Shown: piece after piece, positions 16,165 through 24,620 of the stretch
Layout of the letters: every line of letters starts with the position of its first letter
Position numbering within the stretch: the stretch's first letter is position 1
Source: Delftia tsuruhatensis NBRC 16741
GTDB lineage: Bacteria; Pseudomonadota; Gammaproteobacteria; Burkholderiales; Burkholderiaceae_C
Reading direction: 5' to 3'
Assembly (NCBI RefSeq): GCF_001571325.1
Contig: NZ_BCTO01000021.1
Location: forward strand, 124,001-188,000
DNA: 64,000 nt
Notes under the pieces: generated by a model
What the model was told of the DNA's origin: nothing
Seen by the model: the letters and a program-made list of their open reading frames with translations, nothing else
Database searches by the model: none
Position numbers and translations under genes: made by a program

Positions 16165-17232
16165 CTAAGTAATTGCGTTGAGTGCCTGGAACCGTGGGGC
16201 CGGGGCCGCCTCGATGGCGCCGGAGGGGGTGGTCTGGTAGATACCCCGTGCCGCGTTGTGCGGATGCCGCGCCGCCTCGGCCAGGCTGAGCACGGGCGCG
16301 AAGCAGGCGTCGCTGCCTTCGAGCAACGCGCACCAGTGCGCCCTGGGTTGGCTGCGGATGAGGGCCGCAATGCGCTCCTTCAGCGCTGGCCACGTCGTCG
16401 TGTCGTACTGGTCGGCAGGGTTCACGTCCGTCAGGCCCAGCTTCGACAGCAGCAGTGCGTGGAACGCGGGCTCCACCACCGCGAGGCTGATGAAGCCGCC
16501 GTCGGCACAGGCGTACACGTCATAGAACGGCGAATCGTGAAACGGGCTCGGCTTCGTGCCGTCGATCTGCCCATTGGCGCGAATCCAATGCACCAGCGTG
16601 CCCATCATGGCCACGATGTCGATGATGGCGGCATCCACGACCCGGCCGCGGCCACTGCCCCTACCGTTACCGCGCGCATCGACCAGCGCGCAGGCGACAC
16701 CGAAGGCCATGCCCAGCGCCCCGGCCGCGTCCCCGAGCACCGAGGGCGGCACGATGGGCATCTGCCCCTTGCGGGCCGACAGCGACAGCAGGCCCGTCAG
16801 CGCCACGTAGTTCAGGTCGTGGCCAGCGGCCCGGGAGAGCGGGCCGTCCTGGCCCCAGCCCGTCATCCGGCCATAGACCAGCTTGGGGTTGCGCGCCGCG
16901 CATTCGGCGGGGCCGAACCCCAGCCGTTCCATCACGCCGGGGCGAAAGCCTTCGATCAGAACGTCGGACTGGCCGATCAGATCCAGGGCGCGCGCCTTGC
17001 CGCCGGGCGACTTCAGGTCGGTGATCTCGACCGTCTTGCCCCGGTGCAGCGGGTTGGCCGCCGCCCCGCCCAGCGGCTGCGCCCCGGCGGCCTGCTCGGC
17101 CCGTGTCAGCGCAATCACCTCGGCACCCATGTCGGCCAGCATCATGGCGGCCAGCGGGCCCGGCCCGATCCCTTCGAACTCCACCACACGGACGCCGTGC
17201 AGTGGCTTTTGCAGCATGTGCGAGGCGTTCAC
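16165..17232 (-). CDS. alpha-methylacyl-CoA racemase-type CaiB/BaiF protein
   Basis: This ~355-residue class III CoA-transferase-fold protein opens with LHGVRVVEFEGIGPGPLAAMML. It carries the racemase signature GHDLNYVAL, LGDAAGALGM, and VVEPAFHALL, which supply the His, Asp and Glu used by alpha-methylacyl-CoA racemase. This argues for a racemase rather than a CoA transferase. It would interconvert 2R- and 2S-methylacyl-CoA so that a stereospecific dehydrogenase can act. I favour a GTG start at 17232, which overlaps the preceding stop (GTGA) behind GAGGAAGC; an ATG at 17217 is the alternative. Its presence is the best hint to a branched substrate. Confidence 0.85.
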   Translation of the reverse strand: MNASHMLQKPLHGVRVVEFEGIGPGPLAAMMLADMGAEVIALTRAEQAAGAQPLGGAAANPLHRGKTVEITDLKSPGGKARALDLIGQSDVLIEGFRPGVMERLGFGPAECAARNPKLVYGRMTGWGQDGPLSRAAGHDLNYVALTGLLSLSARKGQMPIVPPSVLGDAAGALGMAFGVACALVDARGNGRGSGRGRVVDAAIIDIVAMMGTLVHWIRANGQIDGTKPSPFHDSPFYDVYACADGGFISLAVVEPAFHALLLSKLGLTDVNPADQYDTTTWPALKERIAALIRSQPRAHWCALLEGSDACFAPVLSLAEAARHPHNAARGIYQTTPSGAIEAAPAPRFQALNAIT

Positions 17233-18374
17233 AGCTTCCTCGCAATCAGTTCTTTCATGACCTCGTTCGCGCCGCCGTAGATCTTCTGCACGCGCGAGGT
17301 GGTGTACATGCGCGCGATCGGGTATTCGTACATGTAGCCGTAGCCGCCGAACATCTGCAGGCACTCGTCCACCACGCGGCACTGCTGCTCGCTGCACCAC
17401 CACTTGGCCATGTACGCGGCTTCGGCGTCGAGCTTTCCGTCCAGCAGCCGCTGGATGCAGTCGTTGACGAAGGTGCGCACCACGTGAGCGGTGGTGGCGA
17501 TCTCGGCCAGCTTGTGGCGCGTGGTCTGCATCTCGAACAGCGGTGCGCCGAAAATCTTGCGCTCCTTCGTGTATTCGACGGTGAGTTCCAGGGCCCGGTC
17601 GATGATGGCCGCCGCAGGCACGGCGATGGTCATGCGTTCGTAGGGCAACTGGCCCATCAACTGCTTGAAACCAAGCCCTTCGACGCCCCCCAGGACTTGA
17701 TCGACCGGCACGCGCACCCCGTCGAAGAAGAGTTCGGCGGTGTCCGACGCATGCAGGCCGATCTTGTCGAGCAGGCGGCCCACGCGGAACCCTGGCAGGT
17801 TCTCGGTCTCCACCACGATCAGCGAAAGGCCTCGGCTGCCCGCCTCGCCGGTGCGTGCGACCACAATCAGCAGATTGCAGGTGTAGCCGTTGGTGATGAA
17901 GGTCTTGGCACCGTCGATCACGTAGTGGTCGCCATCACGGCGCGCGCGGGTGGCGATGGCCTTGAGGTCCGTCCCGCAGCCGGGTTCGGTCATCGCAATG
18001 CCGAGCAGCATCTCGCCGCTGCTCAGCTTGGGCAGCCAGCGCTGCTTCTGCTCCTCGGTGCCGTAGTCCATGATGTAGTGCGCAGCGATGCTGTTCACCT
18101 GGACGTTGTTGGGCATTTCCGCTCTGGTCAACTCATCCTGTACCACCAGCTGGTAGGCAATGCTGGCCCCGGTGCCGCCGTAGGCTTCGGGCATTTCGGG
18201 CAGCATGAACCCCATCTCGCCGAAGGGCCGCCAGGTCTCGCGCGGGACGTAGCCCTGTTCGCGCCAAGCGGGCAGGTGCGGAGCCATCTCGGCGGCGATG
18301 TAGCGGCGCACCTGGTCGCGAAAGGTCTCGATGTCGCTGTCCATCCAGGGTTGACGGTGCAATTGCGGCAGCAT
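17229..18374 (-). CDS. acyl-CoA dehydrogenase, LCAD/IVD-like
   Basis: The 381-residue flavoprotein has the usual blocks: AMTEPGCGTDLKAI at ~128 (FAD/substrate), TFITNGYTCNLLIV at ~158, ERKIFGAPLFEMQ, and QMFGGYGYMYEYPIARMYTTSRVQKIYGG at the end. A Glu sits in LPYERMTIA (Glu246), the catalytic-base position of long-chain and isovaleryl-CoA dehydrogenases, while the MCAD base position is Gly (YGGANE). It makes the 2,3-double bond and passes electrons to ETF, encoded at 24621-26316. GAGGAG precedes the ATG at 18374. It is the first gene of the leftward catabolic operon. Confidence 0.9.
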   Translation of the reverse strand: MLPQLHRQPWMDSDIETFRDQVRRYIAAEMAPHLPAWREQGYVPRETWRPFGEMGFMLPEMPEAYGGTGASIAYQLVVQDELTRAEMPNNVQVNSIAAHYIMDYGTEEQKQRWLPKLSSGEMLLGIAMTEPGCGTDLKAIATRARRDGDHYVIDGAKTFITNGYTCNLLIVVARTGEAGSRGLSLIVVETENLPGFRVGRLLDKIGLHASDTAELFFDGVRVPVDQVLGGVEGLGFKQLMGQLPYERMTIAVPAAAIIDRALELTVEYTKERKIFGAPLFEMQTTRHKLAEIATTAHVVRTFVNDCIQRLLDGKLDAEAAYMAKWWCSEQQCRVVDECLQMFGGYGYMYEYPIARMYTTSRVQKIYGGANEVMKELIARKL

Positions 18375-18518
18375 GGGAGCGCTCCTCAGAAGGTTTGTAC
18401 GATGAAGGTTTGAAAACTTGGCCAGCGATGCGGCCCCGGGTCATGCCCGCATACCCACAACGGGGCGGGCGAAGCGTCGAATCTCTGCGTTCTCAGTCTG
18501 TCCAGGGCATATGGTCGG

Positions 18519-18610
18519 CATTCAGCCCGTGCGCGTCTTGCCCGCCAGTGCATGGCAAGTTGACTTTGCGTGTGCAAGGGAAAGCCCGGCTGACTCGACC
18601 GGGCCGATGG
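18519..18610 (+). repeat. copy A of a ~92-bp imperfect inverted repeat
   Basis: This segment, read on the + strand, matches the reverse complement of 21733-21824 at roughly three quarters of positions, with an uninterrupted core GCGTCTTGCCCGCCAGTGCA and several more identical bases. It covers the 3' end of the AraC gene at 18522. The two copies face each other across a 3.1-kb block holding AraC, SDR and AraC genes. Confidence 0.7.
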
Positions 18611-19553
18611 CGGAGCCGTGAGCAGTCATGCCGCGTGCATCGCTGGGCGACACTCCAAAGCGTTGTTTGAATGCGCGGCAGAAATGGCTGGTGGAGTTGA
18701 AGCCCCAGTGAAAGGCGATCGCCGAGACCTGCAGATGCCGGCAGACCGGGTCAACGAGTGTCCGCCAGCACGCTTGCAATCGGCTTTCCAGGATGTGGCC
18801 GACCACCGTGGTATCGCCCTGCGCAAACAGCGCATGAAGGTAACGCAGTGAAATACCGTGCGCCGCGGCGATGCGTGCCGGACTCAGGTCATCCTCTTGA
18901 AAATGCTGGGCGATGTAGGCAAGTACTCGTTCGCGCAACGCGGCCATGGCCGTGAATCGAGTGGCGCTCTCCGGCTCTGGCAGCGCAATGTCCAGAAGCC
19001 CGATCACCGTGCGGCAAAGGGCGACGTGGGCGGAGGGCGGCACGGCGCCGATCTCCTTTGCCAACCCCATCAGGTGTTGGCTGAGCAGTGAGCCCACGCC
19101 TGTGTGACTGTCAATGCGGCAGGCTGCGGGCGGCTGCTTGCGGCCCGGTAGATGCTCGCGCATGAGCTGCCAGGGAATCATCAACGACACGCTGTGGGTT
19201 CGTTCCAGCACCTCATAGTCTTGCCGCTGATCGGTACGCCAGAGGAACATGTCGCCCTCGCAGATTGGCGTGTCCCACTGCTGCAACTGTACTCGGCCGC
19301 TCAGGTTCAGCTGCAGCCCCAGGCAGAACTCATCGTCGAATGACGAATGTCCAGGAGGAGACTGCTCGACGCAAGCACCGGTCACGGTGCATACCAAGGA
19401 GGCTCCGGCGAGTTCGTGTCGCCGCAACTTCGCCTGGAATGCAGCAGGCTTCGCCGGGGAGGAAAGACTCCAGCGCTGGAAGGAGTCCTTGAGGATCGCT
19501 TCCGTCGCATCTATCCTGCCCTCGATGGGCGCATGGTCGATGGACCATTCCAT
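18522..19553 (-). CDS. AraC-family transcriptional regulator
   Basis: This ~343-residue protein has an N-terminal AraC-binding-like sensor domain (residues ~1-210) and a C-terminal double helix-turn-helix. The latter starts at RERVLAYIAQHFQEDDLSPARIAAAHGISLRYLHALFAQ and continues to IAFHWGFNSTSHFCRAFKQRFGVSPSDAR, given as landmarks at ~245-320. It lies directly upstream of the catabolic operon on the same strand, with 147 bp before the acyl-CoA dehydrogenase start, and diverges from the SDR at 19837. This makes it the prime candidate activator. The start is uncertain, since no clear SD precedes 19553. The last ~25 codons run through repeat copy A and look atypical, so the C-terminus may have been altered. 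Confidence 0.82.
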   Translation of the reverse strand: MEWSIDHAPIEGRIDATEAILKDSFQRWSLSSPAKPAAFQAKLRRHELAGASLVCTVTGACVEQSPPGHSSFDDEFCLGLQLNLSGRVQLQQWDTPICEGDMFLWRTDQRQDYEVLERTHSVSLMIPWQLMREHLPGRKQPPAACRIDSHTGVGSLLSQHLMGLAKEIGAVPPSAHVALCRTVIGLLDIALPEPESATRFTAMAALRERVLAYIAQHFQEDDLSPARIAAAHGISLRYLHALFAQGDTTVVGHILESRLQACWRTLVDPVCRHLQVSAIAFHWGFNSTSHFCRAFKQRFGVSPSDARGMTAHGSAIGPVESAGLSLAHAKSTCHALAGKTRTG

Positions 19554-19836
19554 GGGTGACTGTTGCAGCACTTGTCGTCTCCTGAATCTGCCCCCAGACG
19601 CCGCAGCCCATCGGGACCGGAGCGTCGACACCGTGGCGTGCTTTCGTGCGGCGCTCAGGGTACCCAAGGCATACAGGCAATCGTAGGCAGCGGTGCTTGG
19701 CGCGGCAATGACGGATGGTCTCGATCAACTGACAAGGCACCTCTTTCGACGGATGGGGGAGCGAGGCAACCCCGCAGCCGAGCGGCCCTGCGCTAACCTC
19801 CCGGCATCGACGGCGAACTGAAGATGCAAGGAGACG

Positions 19837-20610
19837 ATGATGGATCTGGGTGCAATGCTGGCAGGCAAGCGGGTGCTGGTCACGGGGGCCTCGTCGGGCC
19901 TGGGCGAGAACTTCGCTCGGCTGGCTGCTGGTTGCAAGGCCAAGGTAGTGATTGGGGCGCGGCGCAAGGCGCGGCTCGACAAACTCGCCCAGGAACTCGA
20001 AAAGCTCGGTTCGCCTCAGGTCACGGTGCTGGAAATGGATGTGGCTTCCGAGCAGTCCATCGACGACGCCTTCGCCGAGATAGACGCCTCGGGCACCATC
20101 CTCGACGTGGTGGTTAACAACGCCGGGGCTTCCAACGACGCCTTGTCGCTCACGCTGCCTGCGTCCGACTTCGACTCGCTGATGGAGACCAACGTGCGCG
20201 GCGTGTGGCTGGTGGCCGCGCGTGCCGCGCAGCGCTGGGTGGATGCGGGGCGGGGAGGCTCAGTCATCAACATCGCATCGATCCTGGGCGAACGCGTGAT
20301 GCCGGGCGCCATGCTGTATGCCACGTCCAAGGCTGCAGTCGTGCACATGACCAAGAGCCTGGCGCTCGAATGGGCGCGCCACGGCATTCGCGTCAATGCC
20401 ATCGAGCCGGGCTACATCGACACCGAGATGACCGATGCCATGTGGGATACCGACCATGGCAAGGCGCTTATCAAGCGCATCCCGATGCGCCGCCTGGGTA
20501 AGCCGGAGGAGCTCAACGGTCTGTTCCTGCTGTTCGCGACCGAGGCCGGGTCGTGGATGACCGGCGCCTGCGTGCCAGTGGATGGCGGGCATCTGTGCTC
20601 GTCGCTTTGA
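19837..20610 (+). CDS. short-chain dehydrogenase/reductase
   Basis: The 257-residue SDR has the cofactor motif TGASSGLGENF at ~18-28, an Arg-rich segment after strand 2 (GARRKARL, suggesting NADP), NNAGAS near 92, Ser in INIASILG, and the YATSK catalytic pair near 168. The end block VPVDGGHL is the classical FabG-like finish. It could act on a hydroxy- or keto-acyl intermediate or a carbonyl precursor. AAGGAG lies close; the ATG at 19840 is better spaced than that at 19837. It is divergent from the AraC gene at 18522 and convergent with the AraC gene at 20633. The 283 bp upstream (19554-19836) hold the divergent promoters, with no clear consensus seen. Confidence 0.85.
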   Translation: MMDLGAMLAGKRVLVTGASSGLGENFARLAAGCKAKVVIGARRKARLDKLAQELEKLGSPQVTVLEMDVASEQSIDDAFAEIDASGTILDVVVNNAGASNDALSLTLPASDFDSLMETNVRGVWLVAARAAQRWVDAGRGGSVINIASILGERVMPGAMLYATSKAAVVHMTKSLALEWARHGIRVNAIEPGYIDTEMTDAMWDTDHGKALIKRIPMRRLGKPEELNGLFLLFATEAGSWMTGACVPVDGGHLCSSL

Positions 20611-20632
20611 GTGCGACCGCGTCGAAGCAGCG

Positions 20633-21661
20633 CTACGTTTTTTGGGTGCGCGAACGATAGACGCCTGGCGTGCTGCCGGTCCATGACTTGAAGGCCCGCT
20701 GGAAGGCGGTGCCGTCGGCGAACCCCAACTCGGCGGCGATGGCGCTCAGCGCGGCATCGGTGCTGGTCAACCGAACGATCGCCATGTCGCGCCGTAACTC
20801 GTCCTTCAGCACCTGAAAGGACTTGCCCTCCACGGCCAGATGCCGCTGCAGTGCGCTGACCGACATGTGCAAGCGCTGCGCGGCGACAGTCAGATCGGGC
20901 CACTCCGGGCACGCTTGCTGCAATAGCGCGCGCACCCGCGCGCTGGCTGTCCGCTCGATTAGACGCGGGCCGATCAGGTTGCCCGGTGTGGCACGCAAAA
21001 AGGTCTGGAGCGCGGCGGTGTCACGGCGCATCGGCTGCGTGAATGCGGATGCCTCGAACCAGACCGCCGACCGCGCCTGCCCGAACCGCAACGTGCCCGA
21101 GAAGATTTGGGCATAGTCTGCGGCACGCGGCGGTGGCTCGAAGGCAAAATCGAGCCCTCTGGGCACCAGTCGGCCGCCGTGCAGCCATACCAGCAGACGC
21201 CAGAAAACGCGCAACAGCAGCCCGTGCAGGAAGTCTGAATGTTTGCCCAGGGCGTGGCGCACGTCCAGAGCAGCACCCTTGAGCAAGCCATCAGAGACGG
21301 GCACAAGCGCCACGTCGTCCTGCAGCAGGGCGAAGGATGCACTCACGCGCTGCAAGGCGGCTGCCAGCGTCTTGGCCCCGAGCGTAGAGCGAGCCATCAG
21401 CGCAAAGCTGCCGCAGCGCAACGGCCGACCGTGTAGATGGCCTAGGCATTCGTCGTCCAAGCTGTTCTTCACGGCACTGAAGAGTGCGATGTATTGCTCT
21501 ATGGTCACACGCGACTGCTCCAGATGCAGCAGCGACTCGGCGATGCGGGCCTGCGCCAGAACGCCATCCAGCCAGGACTCGGTGGCCAGTCCTTTGCTGC
21601 GCGCGCCGTCGAGCAGGCCATGCACGGCAAAAACAGGAACAGTGACGACGGGTTTCAACAT
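20633..21661 (-). CDS. AraC-family regulator of the OruR/ArgR-like type
   Basis: This ~342-residue protein has an N-terminal Arabinose-binding-like (PF12625-type) domain and a C-terminal HTH: VAAQRLHMSVSALQRHL, then ALSAIAAELGFADGTAFQRAFKSWTG and a STPGVYR finish. This architecture is common in regulators of catabolic operons for fatty or aromatic acids. It is the second AraC regulator inside the cargo and ends 22 bp from the convergent SDR stop. The ATG at 21661 is used; the TTG at 21676 would add five residues. Its target may be the divergent nitroreductase gene or the acyl-CoA dehydrogenase/etf genes to the right. Confidence 0.82.
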   Translation of the reverse strand: MLKPVVTVPVFAVHGLLDGARSKGLATESWLDGVLAQARIAESLLHLEQSRVTIEQYIALFSAVKNSLDDECLGHLHGRPLRCGSFALMARSTLGAKTLAAALQRVSASFALLQDDVALVPVSDGLLKGAALDVRHALGKHSDFLHGLLLRVFWRLLVWLHGGRLVPRGLDFAFEPPPRAADYAQIFSGTLRFGQARSAVWFEASAFTQPMRRDTAALQTFLRATPGNLIGPRLIERTASARVRALLQQACPEWPDLTVAAQRLHMSVSALQRHLAVEGKSFQVLKDELRRDMAIVRLTSTDAALSAIAAELGFADGTAFQRAFKSWTGSTPGVYRSRTQKT

Positions 21662-21732
21662 GGTCAAAGGGAGCAACGATAGCTGGCGCTGAATCCGAAA
21701 TTACACCAAGAAAACGGCCCGCTAACGATGTA

Positions 21733-21824
21733 GCGTCCGGCTGCGGTCAACCGGATTTTGCCTTGTGCATACAAAGTCAACTCGCCATGCACTGGCGGGC
21801 AAGACGCGTATGTGCCGAGTGCCC
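21733..21824 (-). repeat. copy B of the ~92-bp imperfect inverted repeat
   Basis: Copy B lies in the 294-bp space between the AraC gene (start 21661) and the nitroreductase (start 21956), in inverted orientation relative to 18519-18610. The differences between the copies are often at third codon positions of one shared frame containing CPPVHG-L-L---QGK-RLT, so both may be remnants of the same coding sequence. I did not recognise that protein. Apart from this repeat I see nothing certain in the 294 bp. Confidence 0.65.
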
Positions 21825-21955
21825 AGAATACCGCTTGGTAGCACACCCAGGGACGACCCGTGGACGTTCGGCATCGATGCATTCGCATGAATGCTTCTTC
21901 GGCAACGGCATGTCGGTGTGCTCACCCGAATAGCCCAGCAACCAGGAGAGAGTGA

Positions 21956-22657
21956 ATGTCTGTCTGCGCCGTGCCTTTGCGCAACATGCTGATTGATGCG
22001 GTGATGCGCGAACGTCGTTCCGTGCGCGCCTTTCTGCCGACCCCGGTGTCGCAAGAAGCGGTGGCCCAGATTCTGTCGGTGGCAGCCAGCGCGCCCAGTG
22101 GCACCAACACCCAGCCGTGGCATGTCATTGCCGTGGCGGGCGAGGCGAGGAAGCGCCTATGCGACCGTGTATTGCACGCCTTTCACCATGAAGAGGGAGA
22201 GCACCAGTCCGAATACGACATCTACCCGGCCGAGTTCTTCGAGCCCTACCTGACCAGGCGGCGTCGGTGCGGTTTCGCTCTTTATGCCGCAGTCGGAATC
22301 TCCAAGGGAGATACGGATGCCATGCGCGCTCAACATGCACGCAACTTTGCCTTCTTCGATGCGCCGGTCGGTTTGATCTTCACCTTGGACCGGCGCATGG
22401 TGCAGAGCAGTTGGGTGGACTACGGGATGTTCTTACAGAACATCATGCTGGCGGCCCGCGCACGAGGCCTGGATACCTGTTCGCAGATGGCGTGGACCCT
22501 TTACCCGCGCCTTCTGGCTGAAGCCCTGCAAATCCCGGACGGGCAGATGGTCCTGTGCGGCATGGCACTGGGCTATGCCGACCCGGCGGCCGTGGTGAAC
22601 CGCGTGCGCACCGAGCGTGAGCCGGTCGAGAACTTCACACGCTTCAGCGGCTTCTAG
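21956..22657 (+). CDS. nitroreductase-family flavoprotein
   Basis: The 233-residue protein is an FMN-dependent nitroreductase-fold enzyme. It has ERRSVRAFLPTPVS near the start, ASAPSGTNTQPWHVIAVAG at ~45-63, the long middle segment with QNIMLAARARGLDTCSQ, and GMALGYADP near the end. It would reduce a nitro, quinone or enoate-like substrate with NAD(P)H. AGGAGAG precedes the ATG at 21956. The first ~11 residues, MSVCAVPLRNM, resemble the start of the acyl-CoA dehydrogenase at 22815 rather than other nitroreductases, which usually begin near IDAVMRERRS; an ATG at 21986 would give that form. Its link to the pathway is unclear. Confidence 0.83.
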   Translation: MSVCAVPLRNMLIDAVMRERRSVRAFLPTPVSQEAVAQILSVAASAPSGTNTQPWHVIAVAGEARKRLCDRVLHAFHHEEGEHQSEYDIYPAEFFEPYLTRRRRCGFALYAAVGISKGDTDAMRAQHARNFAFFDAPVGLIFTLDRRMVQSSWVDYGMFLQNIMLAARARGLDTCSQMAWTLYPRLLAEALQIPDGQMVLCGMALGYADPAAVVNRVRTEREPVENFTRFSGF

Positions 22658-22749
22658 AAATCTTGTCATACCAACTAATCGCGTCGTAAGCCGCCTGAGA
22701 AATTCAGCCGCCCTGAAGCGGTTGATCGACCGGGCCTTGTCCTGGTGGG

Positions 22750-22776
22750 TAGGGTCATGCATGGATGTATGCCCTA
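22750..22776 (+). promoter_or_regulatory. imperfect palindrome upstream of the large acyl-CoA dehydrogenase gene
   Basis: TAGGGTCATGCAT (22750-22762) and ATGTATGCCCTA (22765-22776) form an interrupted dyad, 39 bp before the start of the next gene. It resembles an operator for one of the nearby regulators, but the regulator cannot be named. Confidence 0.35.
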
Positions 22777-22814
22777 TGGGGCAGACGGGTTGAACCCACA
22801 AAGAGGAGTAAGCA

Positions 22815-24596
22815 ATGTCTACCTACGCCGCGCCCTTGCGCGACATGCTGTTCACGATGAAGGAAGTCGGAGGCCTGGATGCGATCTGTGCCCAGCCGGG
22901 CCATGAAGAAACCACGCCCGACCTGGTCGAGGCCATCCTGCAGGAGGCTGCCCACTACGCCACCGGCGTGCTTGATCCGCTGAACCGCACCGGCGACGTG
23001 CAGGGCGCGCGCTGGCACGACGGCCAGGTCACGCCAGCCGATGGCTTTCGCGAAGCCTGGGCCAGCTTCTGCGAGAACGGCTGGAACGGCATGCCCGCTG
23101 CCACCGAATGGGGCGGCCAGGGCCTGCCCACGCTGGTGTCCACAGCCGTGCTGGAGATGTGGAAGTCGTCCAACCTCGCGTTCAGCCTGTGCCAGATGCT
23201 CACGCTGGGCGCGGTGGAAGCCATTGCGCACCATGGCAGCGACGCACTCAAGCGCCGCTTCCTGGAGCCCATGGTCGCGGGCCGCTGGACCGGCACCATG
23301 AACCTCACCGAGCCCCAAGCAGGCTCCGACTTGGCCGCGCTGCGCAGTCGCGCCGTGCCCGAAGGCGACCATTACCGCGTCAGCGGAAACAAGATCTTCA
23401 TCACCTGGGGCGAGCACGACATGGCCGAGAACATCGTCCACCTCGTGCTGGCGCGCCTGCCCGATGCACCGCCCGGCGTGAAAGGCATCTCGCTGTTCCT
23501 GTGCCCGAAGTACCTGGTCAACGACGACGGCTCCCTGGGCGAACGCAACGACCTGGCCTGCACCTCCATCGAGCACAAGATGGGCATCCACGGCAGCCCC
23601 ACGGCGTCGATGAGCTTTGGCGACTGCGGGGGCGCGATCGGCTACCTGGTCGGCGAGCCGAACCAGGGGCTGGCCTGCATGTTCACGATGATGAACCATG
23701 CGCGGCTGAACGTCGGCCTTGAAGGCGTGGGCATCGCCGAGCGCGCCTACCAGCGCGCACGCGCCTACGCGCTGGAGCGGGTGCAGGGCAAGCCACTGCT
23801 CAGCGGCAGCACCACCATCGCCGGCCACCCGGACGTGCGGCGCATGCTGATGGACATGAAGGCCCGCACCGAGGCCATGCGCGCATTGGCCTATTTCTGC
23901 GCCGGCCAGATGGACCGCGCCGCAGGCCACGCCGACGCGCAAGAGCGCGAGCAGGCGCTGGCCCTGGTCGGCCTGCTGATCCCGGTGGTCAAGGGCTGGT
24001 GCACCGACAGCGCACAGGGCATCACGTCCGATGGTGTGCAGGTGCATGGCGGCATGGGTTACGTCGAGGAAACCGGCGCCTCACAGCACTTGCGCGACGC
24101 GCGCATCACGACCATCTACGAAGGCACGACGGGCATCCAGGCCAACGACCTGATTGGCCGCAAGCTGGCGCGCGAGGGCGGGCGCACGCTGAAGGCACTG
24201 CTGGGCCGCATCGACGGCGATGCGCGCCGGTTGGCCGAGATGCCCGATGCCGCGCTGGCGCAGATCGGCGGCGTGTTAGCGGCTTCGGCGCGTGCGCTGG
24301 GGGACGCGGCCGACTGGCTGCTGGCCCACGACGACCAACCCGCGCAGTGCGCGGCGGGCGCCGTGCCCTTCTTGCGGCTGGCGGGCACGGTGATCGGCGG
24401 CTGGCTGTCGGCGCGCATGGCCGAAGCCGCCACTGCGCAACTCGCGGCGAGATCTGGCGATGCGGGCTTTCTCGGCGCCAAGCGTGCCACGGCCAGCCAC
24501 TACGCAGCGCATGTCCTAGTGCAGGCGCCGATGTTGCGCGACATCGTCACGGGCGGCGCCGCCAGCACGCTGGCCCTGGCGGATGATCAACTCTGA
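22815..24596 (+). CDS. large acyl-CoA dehydrogenase with C-terminal extension
   Basis: The 593-residue protein is of the AcdB/DmdC-like class. A short N-terminal domain comes first (MSTYAAPLRDM), then NLTEPQAGSDLAALRS at ~163, NKIFITWGEHDMAENI at ~193, IEHKMGIHGSPTAS, and YVEETGASQHLRDARI. The catalytic base is Glu436 in IYEGTTGIQANDL, and a ~130-residue C-terminal domain follows. These enzymes act on acyl-CoAs of medium to long chain or on special thioesters, and need ETF, encoded immediately downstream (24 bp). AGAGGAG precedes the ATG. It is a second dehydrogenase besides the one at 17229, so two different oxidation steps or chain lengths are likely. Confidence 0.9.
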   Translation: MSTYAAPLRDMLFTMKEVGGLDAICAQPGHEETTPDLVEAILQEAAHYATGVLDPLNRTGDVQGARWHDGQVTPADGFREAWASFCENGWNGMPAATEWGGQGLPTLVSTAVLEMWKSSNLAFSLCQMLTLGAVEAIAHHGSDALKRRFLEPMVAGRWTGTMNLTEPQAGSDLAALRSRAVPEGDHYRVSGNKIFITWGEHDMAENIVHLVLARLPDAPPGVKGISLFLCPKYLVNDDGSLGERNDLACTSIEHKMGIHGSPTASMSFGDCGGAIGYLVGEPNQGLACMFTMMNHARLNVGLEGVGIAERAYQRARAYALERVQGKPLLSGSTTIAGHPDVRRMLMDMKARTEAMRALAYFCAGQMDRAAGHADAQEREQALALVGLLIPVVKGWCTDSAQGITSDGVQVHGGMGYVEETGASQHLRDARITTIYEGTTGIQANDLIGRKLAREGGRTLKALLGRIDGDARRLAEMPDAALAQIGGVLAASARALGDAADWLLAHDDQPAQCAAGAVPFLRLAGTVIGGWLSARMAEAATAQLAARSGDAGFLGAKRATASHYAAHVLVQAPMLRDIVTGGAASTLALADDQL

Positions 24597-24620
24597 ATGA
24601 TCCTGAAAGGAAACCCTCCC

